This document shows positions 13,201 to 21,080 of a stretch of DNA of 64,000 bases, one piece after another (position 1 is the stretch's first letter; every line of letters begins with the position of its first letter). Under the pieces are notes generated by a model, which was not told the DNA's origin, made no database searches, and saw only the letters and a program-made list of their open reading frames with translations. Position numbers and translations under genes: made by a program. This DNA is from Callaeas wilsoni. Taxonomy: Eukaryota; Chordata; Aves; Passeriformes; Callaeidae. The DNA lies in the NCBI GenBank assembly GCA_013398955.1, contig VWPU01017401.1, forward strand, positions 1,054,001 to 1,118,000, given 5' to 3'.

Positions 13201-14289
13201 TGCTCACAAAGGTGTCGGAAGCGTTCTGACTGGGGTCACTGCCTGTCAAAGCCAATACTGCCGTTTCCTGGGGAAAGAGCTCCACAGACGTGTGCTCAGC
13301 AGGGTTAGAGAAGTGTTCAAGGCTTGTTACCACGGCTTTCAGTGAAAAACAATTAATTTGAAATAAATATCGGGCGGGCGGGGGGTGTTGGTTTGTTGGG
13401 TCTTTTTAAGGGCACAATATTTTCCCACCCCTTTTTAACTCTGTCAAATATCTTCAGGCTTGCTTCAGGTAGTGCCCTGCTCCTCCCATGCAGCCCCAGT
13501 ATTCCTGACTCCCCATTCTCTCACTCCTCACATCAGAGAAAGGAAATTACTGCTGGCTATGAAACTAGATCCAGCAGTGCTCTGGCTTATATCATGCCAG
13601 AAGTTTGGGAGCAGTAGAAAAAGCAGCTCCAGGTTTGCAAACACTCATACAACACCACACCATCCTATCCCATCCCAAAACCTAGGGAGGGCAACTGTGT
13701 TGCCTCTGCCTTTTTAGAGGGTACATGATAACACACACCTCAAAAGACCTTCCCTGAAGCCTTCAAAACGAGAATAGATGTGGCTGATACAACTGTGGCA
13801 ATACTAACTCACTAAAACAGAAGGTAAAAGCCTGTCCGTGCCTATAGCCTGGCATAAGCTCCAGCTATAAGGACGGACTAAAACAGCTCCTGGCTGTGCT
13901 AGCATCGGGATGCTCTGGTCACAACTCAGGGAAGGCTTGTGGCTTGAAAACACTGCGTGGAGCAAGCGCCGTGGTCTACAGGCTAGGAAACGTGCATCAG
14001 AAAGGCAGGCAATGTTCAGAGTCAACGCGACTTGGCAATGTCCATCTTTCTTGACAGTTCTCTGTCTAATCCTCCAGAGCAGGGGGAAGTTTACATCAAG
14101 CTACACAACTTCATTGCTGATGTTACCTACTTGTGTTACACAGGTACTGGTTAACCTCTTACCCCATGCACAACCTATGTGCTGGAAAAAATCCTCATCC
14201 CCTGTCAGAAATAGCCACCTCACAGCAAGGAAGGAAGTCAGCTGGAAGGTGCTGGTGTTGGATTCACAGTCCAGACTTCAGAGAATGTA
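13201..14289. other. Intronic sequence with no recognised element
   Basis: Transition from the CpG-rich block to the TG/GA-rich field. There is a short G-rich patch near 13370-13385. No gene or repeat family recognised. Confidence 0.45.
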
Positions 14290-15060
14290 AGTCGAGAGAA
14301 AATATGTGGCAGTGAAAAGCATGTGTACGAGACCCAGAAATGGGTGAAGTGAGACTGTATGAAAAGGAGCACTCAGTAAATGTGAGAAGGTGGCAAAAAA
14401 ATGAAGGATTTCGTAGTGAGGGCTTGCAGGAGTGACAGGTGTGAGGCTGCAATAGAAAGCATGTGTGTGACAGGGAGCCTGCCTGTACGGGAATTTGCTT
14501 AGTAGACACAAATAGAAGAGAACAGTACATGCAAGACTGTGTGTAAAAGTAGGAGCTAAGGGGAAGTGAGGATGCTGTGACTGGCATATCTCCATGCATG
14601 GCACTCCTGCACTAATATGTACCAGAGTGAGAAAAAAGCACTGTGAAAAAACCTGTGTGTGAGCGAGATACGCTCTAAGGGTGCAGCTCACTGCGAATGC
14701 AAGACTGTGAAGCACAGAGTAGGCCAGAAGGAGTACATCTATGTTCTTTAGTTACATATTCACCTATGTGTGTGTATATGTGTGCACATACAGGCTTACA
14801 AGGCTAGTGCAGCAGGATAGGCAAGGGATTTTATGCAAGCAACCTCGAACACTAGTGCTCAGGATGGAGGCTTGAAGGAGGTGGGGGGGGAAAGGGGAAG
14901 GGAGAACGTGAGCACGAGAGAAGCAGACTCTCCAGGAATTGCATGTGCTAGGGAGCTAGAACTGTATGTGCCAGAGTGAGTTTATTCATCTTCCCTGCTG
15001 TATCCCTGAGAGAGAGAGAGAGAGAGAGCTTGAGTGTGTGTGTGTGTGTGTTCATGAAGG
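14290..15060 (+). repeat. Diverged TG/GA-rich repeat field ending in microsatellites
   Basis: The plus strand is rich in GTGTG, GAGA and GTGAG words and poor in C. Several longer words recur: ATGCAAGACTGTG at 14529-14541 and 14697-14709; TATGTACCAGAGTGAG at 14616-14631 and TATGTGCCAGAGTGAG at 14965-14980; AAAGCATGTGT near 14318 and 14456. The field ends in a pure (GA)n tract at 15008-15028 and a (GT)n tract at 15034-15051. This looks like an old minisatellite or satellite-like expansion that has decayed. Confidence 0.5.
15008..15051 (+). repeat. (GA)n and (GT)n compound microsatellite
   Basis: About ten GA units followed after five bases by about nine GT units. The tracts are uninterrupted, so length variation between individuals is likely. 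Confidence 0.9.
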
Positions 15061-15359
15061 ACCACTGATGTGTGTGAGTGACTGTGGATCGTGCACAAGC
15101 TGCAGTTTTGAAGGCTATGATTATATGTACATGTGTGACATGTATTAATACATACAGCATGGAACGCATTAACCCTTAACTCCTGTTTACAGAAAGCATC
15201 TCAGAACCAGCTAGCATGCCTGTCATCACTTCGAACTAAATTCCATACTCACACTTGGCTCTTAAAGCAAGAAACCCAGCTGGCAATTCTCCACTGAACA
15301 AAACCCCATACCCAACAAATTTTCTTCTCCTGTCTTTCCTCCATCACTCTCTCTCTTTC

Positions 15360-15545
15360 TCTTTTTTTTTTTTTTCCCCTCCTGATATAGAGGGGAAGGA
15401 CATGGTGTTTTCACAGACAGACCAGAGGCATAGAGATTCCTCTAGCCTCCCCCTCTCTGGACAAAATCAAAATAAAAATAATTTAAAAAACCCACAAAAC
15501 AAAACAAACCAAACAAACAAACAAAAAACCCCAAAAGAAACTTAA
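15360..15545. repeat. T run and CAAA-rich low-complexity sequence
   Basis: A T run near 15362-15375 is followed at about 15465-15540 by A-rich sequence built of AAAAC, CAAAC and AAACAA units. It is simple-sequence DNA, probably from a decayed A-rich tail. It lies 400-600 bases inside the intron from the LSAMP donor. Confidence 0.6.
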
Positions 15546-15941
15546 CACTTAGCTCGTCAGGAAGGTAAAGAATTGAGGAGAATCAGTACTTGTGACCCAA
15601 AGTGGTGAGAAACAGCGGCGGTGGACGGAGGGGATACCCACCTTCACCCACCACTCTTTTCCTTTGCAAATCTTAACTGTACTCCCCCCACCAACTCCCC
15701 CTCTGCAAAAGCATAAATACAGCAGCAAAGTCAGTCACATGCAGTGCCCTCTAACCATAGGATTCACCAGCAGCACATCTCTCCTTGGCTTATTTCCTGA
15801 GGCAAGGAGGGGGGAAGGTTTGGAGGGGAAAAGGGGGGGAGAGGAAGCTCCAGTTTCCAGCTCCATGTTTCAGGCCATCCTCAGTCCATCAGCCTCAATT
15901 AAAGCAGAAAGGTTTGAGGAGGTTGCAAGAAAGAACTCACC

Positions 15942-15950
15942 ACATACCTT
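15942..15950 (-). other. LSAMP: Splice donor of LSAMP exon 1
   Basis: The minus strand reads CAAG then GTATGTG, with the exon ending at 15948 and the intron starting at 15947. AAG/GTATGT matches the vertebrate 5' splice-site consensus closely. It falls exactly where the known LSAMP protein passes from the signal peptide to the exon-2 sequence, which supports both the gene call and the reading frame. Confidence 0.88.
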
Positions 15951-16014
15951 GCAAGGAGAAGAGGGACAGGAAGAATCCCAGCACCCAGATACTGTGCAGC
16001 CAGTAGGTCCTCAT
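15948..16014 (-). CDS. LSAMP: LSAMP alternative first coding exon (signal peptide)
   Basis: Reading the minus strand from 16014 gives ATG followed by 21 more codons and one extra base, ending at 15948 directly before GTATGTG. The peptide begins MRTYWLHS, has a basic residue at position 2 and a hydrophobic core (WVLGFFLSLFSL), and ends LQ: a typical secretory signal. I recognise it as the alternative N-terminus of limbic system-associated membrane protein, in which it joins GLPVRS... at the start of exon 2; the leftover G is the first base of that Gly codon (phase 1). From memory the mammalian version differs at residue 9 (Val for Ile here). LSAMP is a GPI-anchored IgLON protein with three Ig domains, acting at the neuronal surface in adhesion and neurite growth. 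The start is chosen because it is the first ATG in the leader and has A at -3. Only this exon lies in the window. Other IgLON genes (OPCML, NTM) have different first-exon peptides, so they fit less well. Confidence 0.87.
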
Positions 16015-16350
16015 GCTTCTCTCTCACTCGCTCCGCTTCCTCTGCCTTTTTCTCCGTCTCTTCGCTTCTGTCTCTCTCTCAATTTATCTTTTTTTTTTTT
16101 TTTTCCCCTCTTCGCTCCTCTCAAAGAAAATGGGATTCGTGTCTCCCTTCAGTCCCTCTGGGCTCTGCTTTGCCAGCTCTGACAATCCAGTCGCAGCGCA
16201 AGCTGACCCGCGGTGGCCAGATTCCCAAATAACCTCTCACTCTCCCCTTCAAGTGCTGGAGAAAGGGGGGCCCAGGTTGGATGCTCCACCGTAGCCTGGG
16301 CTGGCTGTAAACACAGAGAATCTCTCTGTCTCTCTCCTGCAGCTCCAACT
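16015..16350 (-). other. LSAMP: Probable 5' leader of the LSAMP first exon
   Basis: On the minus strand this leader is purine-rich close to the start codon (repeated GAGA, GAAG and GGAG runs) and contains a run of 16 A (16089-16104). Scanning the plus strand for CAT between 16015 and 16440 finds none, so the leader has no upstream ATG and the signal-peptide ATG is the first one available. About a dozen CpGs are scattered through 16020-16400, more than in most of the window. The outer end is inferred from the TATA-like box about 30 bases further out; no transcript evidence is available here. Confidence 0.6.
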
Positions 16351-16375
16351 AAATGCGACTGTACTTAAACAAGCA

Positions 16376-16396
16376 ATGCCTTATAGGACAGCGCTC
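16376..16396 (-). promoter_or_regulatory. TATA-like core promoter with adjoining RE1 half-site
   Basis: The minus strand carries CTATAAGG (TATAAGG at 16379-16385), about 365 bases outside the start codon, which would place initiation near 16350. Immediately outside it, 16386-16394 on the plus strand reads GGACAGCGC, the right half of the RE1/REST silencer motif; the left half is not present at the usual spacing. A TATA box and a REST half-site would suit a neuron-restricted promoter, but both are short motifs and the start site is inferred. Confidence 0.4.
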
Positions 16397-16416
16397 AGAG
16401 CAGAACAGATCCCACC

Positions 16417-16433
16417 TCTGCCACCTAGTGTTG
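16417..16433 (-). promoter_or_regulatory. CTCF-like motif at the LSAMP promoter
   Basis: The minus strand reads ACACTAGGTGGCA (16431 to 16419), which matches the CTCF core CCASYAGRKGGCA at all but the first position. It sits about 40 bases outside the TATA-like box. The motif direction is minus, facing the gene body and the forward motif at 4003-4018. Binding cannot be judged from sequence alone. Confidence 0.5.
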
Positions 16434-16460
16434 CAAGCCAGCTCATTTATTCCATTTTTG

Positions 16461-16482
16461 TGTATATAAATATATATATACG
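16461..16482. repeat. Short TA-rich microsatellite upstream of the promoter
   Basis: An alternating TA stretch interrupted by AAA, just outside the CTCF-like motif. It contains TATATAAA and could act as an alternative TATA region on either strand, but low complexity is the simpler reading. Confidence 0.6.
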
Positions 16483-17990
16483 TTATGCTATAGAAATATG
16501 GTTCCCTCATTCCTCTACAAATGTATCTCTTGGATCACGGTCTATGAGCCATTCTGGGCTCAAGAGTCCCTGAGGTTCCAGCTCCAGGGCACATGGGGAG
16601 GCTACTCAGCGAAGGAATATTCCTTATCGCCACAACAAGAGGCACGGCAGGGCAGGTTTGGTTTCTCAGCAGAGTTCTGCTTGACAAATTCTGAAGCAAG
16701 GGTCTCTCTGATGCTGGTGTCACTGCCGGGCAGTACACAGGGGCCAGAGGGAGATTCAGACGCAGCGACTGTAATTACAGAGCTGCCAAGGCCTCCAGGA
16801 AAAAATAGCAAGCATCAGACTGCATTAATCTTTGCTGGATCTCCTGTGACTTCAATGCAATTTCAGAGGGACTAGAAAGAATCCTTCTGTAAAGGAAATG
16901 CAGCTTGAAAAGCAACCATTTGCTCACAGAAGGTTTCCTCCACTACCCTTCTCCTTTCAAATACAGGTTCATCCTGCCATATATAGCACAAACTTTTTTT
17001 TTCTCAAGGGGTAATTGCCTCCTGTAGCTCTATTTCCCCCTAAAATCATTGCCTCCAGTTAGAGGAACACCAGTAACAAAGTACTGCTTAACATTCACAC
17101 TGGGCTTTTCATCAGTCACTTTCCAGGCATTTCACAAAGGGTGTCCTTTAGCAGCTGGGGACGTGGAGTGCACAACTTCTGAGGCCAGTCCCTGGGACAC
17201 AGCATGACAGCCCAGCTGGACTGCCCACCCAGCCCTGTGGCCCCTCTTCAGGCCACACTGTGCCCTTCATTGTGGTCACCAGGCAGCCTATGAGGATGCC
17301 AACACTAAAGGACACAAATCTTCAATTTACGCATTGAGGGTGTGGGTGAGCAAAGGTGAGTGTCCACAGGTAGGAAAGGTCTGTAGGATTCTCGTCACTA
17401 ACGATGCCGTTCCAGAAGTGTTTCTTGTTAGACTGCTGTAGAGCAAGCTGTTCTGTGAACAGAATGCGCCAAGCCTGCCTCCCCGTGGGTTCCTGTCTGC
17501 TGTCTCAAAAATGCCCCTGCTCTAATAAAAGCCAGAGCCCATCATATCCCCCGTGACATCTCCTGTAGGAAGAAGAAATCTATGCTATGGCTAGTCTTGC
17601 TTCCTAGTGGACCAAAATGAAAGTCAAAACACAAGACACCACTTGCCTTAGCCTGGTTGGCTGCTGCCATGTACCACCTACATATTTCTCGGGTTTTCCA
17701 CTATGGAGGGAGTGGAACATTACCTAATCACCAGTTTTTAAGAGACATACAGGAATAAGTTACTTTTTAGCCTTCCGCCCTCTTTTAAATGTGGTTGAGA
17801 TTGGTTGCACTGAAAAGTTATTAGGAGGAAGAACATATGGACAAACAGATACACATGTACTATCAGCTAGGCTTCACTTCCCAAGGAAATCAAACTAAAA
17901 ATATTAGAGTGGACTAAAGTCAACTGACTCTAGTCAATGAGGACCATGCTTCTTTTTCGTGGTTTCCATTTCAGATGGTTTTCATGCTCT
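16483..17990. other. Upstream flank between LSAMP promoter and LTR
   Basis: Non-coding sequence without recognised genes or named repeats. The part nearest the exon may hold proximal promoter elements, but I see no motif strong enough to call beyond those listed. Confidence 0.45.
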
Positions 17991-17995
17991 GATAC
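17991..17995 (+). repeat. Target-site duplication, left copy
   Basis: GATAC directly before the LTR's TGT. The matching copy follows the terminal ACA at 18999-19003. Intact duplications show that the LTR ends are correctly placed and that the site has not been rearranged since insertion. Confidence 0.85.
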
Positions 17996-18998
17996 TGTAT
18001 TGGGTCTGCATGGCAAGGTTTTGGTAGGGAGGCACTTCTGTGAGAAACTGCCAGAAGCTTCCTCTGTGTCTGATAGTGCCAAGGCCAGACAGCTCCAAGA
18101 CAAACCCAACACAGGCCAAATCCAAGTGTACCATCAGCAATAGTAGTAACACATCTCGGATAATGTATTTTAGAAGGGGGTGGAAGCTGTGCAACAGCAG
18201 CCGGGAGAGAGGAGTGAGAATATGTGAGAGAAATAGCCCTGCAGACACCAAGGTTGGTGGAGAAGGACGGGGAGGAAGTGCTATGGACACTGCAGCAGAG
18301 ATTCCCCTGCAGCCTGGGATGAAGACCATGGAGGTTCAGGATAGGTCAATTATCCATCTGCGCCTTCTGGAGGACCCCTTGCTGGAGGAGGTGGAGGCCT
18401 GAAGGAGGCTGTGACTCCGTGGGAAGCCCGTGGGGAAGCTGGAGCAGGTTTGCTGGCAGGAGTTGAGACCCTGTGGGGAACCCACACTAGAGTGGTTTGT
18501 GAAGAACTGTAGCCTGTGGGAATGACCCATATTGGAGAAGTTCACGGAGGACTCTCTCCTGTGGGAGGGACCCCACACTGGAGCAGAAGAGTGTGAGGAT
18601 CCTCTGTCTGAGGAGGGAGAAGCAGCAGAGACAACTCTGAAGTGATGAAGTGATCTCAGGCCCCATTCTCTGTTCCCCTGCACCACTGCGAGGGAGGAGG
18701 GAGAGAAAATGAGGAACGAAGTTAAGCCCAGGAGGAAGGGAGGAGTGTGGGAAAGATATTTTAAGATTTGGGTTTACTTCTCATTATCCTGCTTTGATTT
18801 GATTGGTAAGAAATTAAATGAATTTTTCCCAAGTCGAATCTGTTTTGCCTCTAACTGTGCTTGGGGAGTGATCCCCCCTGTCATTATCTTGACCAACAAG
18901 CTTTTTGCTGTATTTTTTCCTCCCCCTGTCCAGCTGAGGAGGGGTGATGGAGCAATTTTGGTGAGCACCTGGAGCCCAGCCAGCATCAAACCACCACA
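17996..18998 (+). mobile_element. Solo LTR of an avian endogenous retrovirus (ERVL-like)
   Basis: The element begins TGTATTGGGT and ends CCACCACA, and is flanked on both sides by the same five bases, GATAC (17991-17995 and 18999-19003). The inside resembles a long LTR common in bird genomes: a GCATGGCAAGGTTTTGGTAG start, repeated GTGGGAAGCC/GTGGGGAACC/GTGGGAGGGACC segments each followed by an ACTGGAG-type word, and a CAGCTGAGGAGGGG-type 3' part. At about 1,003 bases it seems near full length. No internal retroviral genes adjoin it, so it is a solo LTR left by recombination. A 5-bp duplication is typical of ERVL-type elements, though the family assignment is from memory. The usual polyadenylation signal region reads AAGAAATTAAAT, probably damaged. 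It lies about 1.6 kb outside the inferred LSAMP start, in the opposite direction. Confidence 0.85.
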
Positions 18999-19003
18999 GA
19001 TAC
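18999..19003 (+). repeat. Target-site duplication, right copy
   Basis: GATAC directly after the LTR's terminal CACCACA, identical to the copy at 17991-17995. Confidence 0.85.
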
Positions 19004-19629
19004 CAAGAGAGCATGGTCTGAAAGAGAGCACAGTCAAAAATAAACTTGGCACCCAAGATACATTTGAAACTTAGCATGCCAAAATCAAGTGGTGGCAATC
19101 AGTTTGTAGGCTTGGAGTGGGAGTTTTGGGGTGTTTTTGCAGAAATCCTCACAAACATCTAGCTCAGGTTCAGGGACCAGCTAGACCAACGCCTTAACAC
19201 TACGCCAGCTCTATACGTTTGTGACACATGACTGTTCATGTGCTCAGCATTCCTTTTTTCATTTGTCCTATACCTTTCTGATCCATTACCTCAGTGCTCA
19301 CCGTCTACATCTGATATAATATACAGCATTATATGCATTTGTACTGTTTCACAAATCCCCTCAGCTCCCATATACGGCACCAAAATTCACCTGCTACCTA
19401 TCCCAACTTCCTAGCTACCCACAGACACATACATAACCTCACTGCCCACCTGCTCTACACATAATCCTATAGGGTCCCACAGCCTTCCCACTTCAATCAG
19501 ATCGTTATGCAACCACTCAAAGTCTACTTTACCTACAGATCCCATGGATGATCCCATAATATGCAGCTCTCAACCACATCACCATCCCAGACTTTGAATA
19601 TGAATATGCCATGGCCTGAAAAAAAAAAA
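19004..19629. other. Flank with no recognised element
   Basis: C-rich, non-coding stretch between the LTR and the next CR1 fragment. No gene or repeat family recognised. Confidence 0.45.
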
Positions 19630-19746
19630 TCTAAATCAATCCTCCTTCCATCTAAAACATTTCCCATGTCCTATCACAACCAGCCCTGCTAAAAATTTGT
19701 CCCCATCCTTCTTGTAGGCCCCCTTTAAGTACTGAAATGCCACAAC
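19630..19746 (-). mobile_element. CR1 LINE fragment
   Basis: The plus strand reads antisense CR1: a CCCATGTCCTATCAC block, then TTTGTCCCCATCC, then CTTGTAGGCCCCCTTTAAGT and ACTGAAATGCCAC, in the order found in bird CR1 copies. It stops abruptly at the AT-rich repeat that follows. Internal fragment, no 3' tail. Confidence 0.8.
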
Positions 19747-19895
19747 ATTTATTATAACACTTATGGTAGTAATTTATATTGATTCCAATAATTAATAATA
19801 TAGCATAGTAATTACTCTTGTGTTAATTATTAATCATTATATGCATTATAATAATTAACATTATTTTTTGTAATAAGTAATAATAAATAATAGTA
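19747..19895. repeat. AT-rich low-complexity tract
   Basis: A run of TAAT, TTATA and AATAATA words with very little G or C, directly next to the CR1 fragment. It may have grown from a TAA-type microsatellite. Confidence 0.75.
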
Positions 19896-20555
19896 GAACT
19901 GTATCTCTGCTCCATAAATTCCATAGGGACGTGTGTGAGATGATGTTGAACCCAGTGTTGTTCCCATCCAAAACAGGCAGTGATAGTTTTAAGTCCAGAG
20001 AAGAGACATAAAGGAAGCAGCACTTTCTCAGGCAGCACCATCTTACACTTCCCTGGAGAAGCTGGCACGACTGAAAGGAGAAGCAGCTATTTCTTGCAAC
20101 GTATTTGACATACTCCTAACCTTCAAAAACATTCAGGACTGGATTTTGGCTCCCTTGCTCATGCTGAGTCATACCAATGGGGTTACTCGGGACATTAGAC
20201 TACTAAATATGAGCAGGAGTATCAGATTCTGTGGGCTGAAATTCTCTGGGATTGGTCTCCTGCCAAAAGTGAGTCCATTTTCCCCTAGCCAAATCTCTCA
20301 GCTACCTGCATATTGTCAGGGCAAAATCTGAATCAAGAATTACACTCAACTCTCCCTAAATCCCCCAAATGTTTAGAAGAAAAAACAACAACACCACCAA
20401 AACAACCAACCGAACCCCAAAACACACAGCAGTCCTCGTTCTTCAGTTCTTTCTTTTTAAATTACTGCAAACCTTCCACTTCGCCCAGTATTCAAATGCT
20501 AAATGAACCAATGGAATATCAGCAATAGAAGAGCACATCTACAATCCTGTATTTA
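19896..20555. other. Flank with A-rich patch
   Basis: Non-coding sequence. The part at 20380-20420 is A/C-rich simple sequence. No gene recognised. Confidence 0.45.
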
Positions 20556-20599
20556 AACAAACAAACAACAACAACAAAAAAAGGTTGAATTCTGACAGA

Positions 20600-21080
20600 G
20601 CTCTGACTGATTGAAAGCCAGCTACTTTTAATGCATAGTTAAAGTGTTTCATTAGGGCTGAGTGAATGGATTTAGATGCACCGAGCATGGATGCTTGTCC
20701 ATTTTTTAATAAATAAATGTGCTTTGTGCTATTAACTGTTTAAGCACTCACACTTTCATTTCTATTTCATCTTAGCTTTAGTCACTTCAAGCAATATCAA
20801 TATTAACTTGATTGTGCAGCACACACATAATATTTTCTCGTCCAAGTTTCTATCCCAAACCTACCATTAAATACTTCTCAAGCAGGCATGCTAAAGTTGA
20901 TGGAGGAACTTTTAACTTTTCCATTACAGATTTTTTCAAATTACTGTTATTTAACTGTGCAAATGTAATGTTGCATTAACAAAAGGCTTAGTGGTTTTTT
21001 TACAGTAATAGAAATAGTATTGGAGACACAGTTGGTCATGCAAATTTTGCAGGGTTTACATAAGAGAATGAGCATTCCTG
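20600..21080. promoter_or_regulatory. Candidate conserved non-coding block with octamer site
   Basis: Non-repetitive AT-rich sequence holding a perfect POU octamer ATGCAAAT at 21038-21045 and several TTAAT, TAATG and ATTAAC cores. It lies about 5 kb upstream of the LSAMP start. The composition fits a developmental enhancer, but conservation was not tested. Confidence 0.25.

Larger units (their letters stand above)
1..15947 (-). other. LSAMP: LSAMP intron 1 (5' part)
   Basis: Everything on the left side of the donor at 15947 is transcribed intron if the LSAMP call is right. The next exon is not in the window, consistent with the very long first intron that this distal start has in mammals (known from memory). 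Open frames in this span are short, lack recognisable domains and have no supporting splice context. Repeats and motifs within it are listed separately. Confidence 0.75.

Noticed and set aside
12785..13345. Several overlapping frames on both strands in the CpG-rich block
   Set aside because: High G+C removes stop codons. The peptides are Pro/Ala/Arg-rich without motifs, and none resembles the alternative LSAMP signal peptide.
15592..16182. A 196-codon plus-strand frame across the LSAMP first exon
   Set aside because: It runs antisense to the exon and its leader. The polyphenylalanine and polyserine stretches come from the pyrimidine-rich complement of the leader, and no protein family is recognisable.
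18040..19074. Frames of 115-121 codons on both strands
   Set aside because: They lie within the solo LTR or run out of it; LTR sequence of this family often gives spurious frames.
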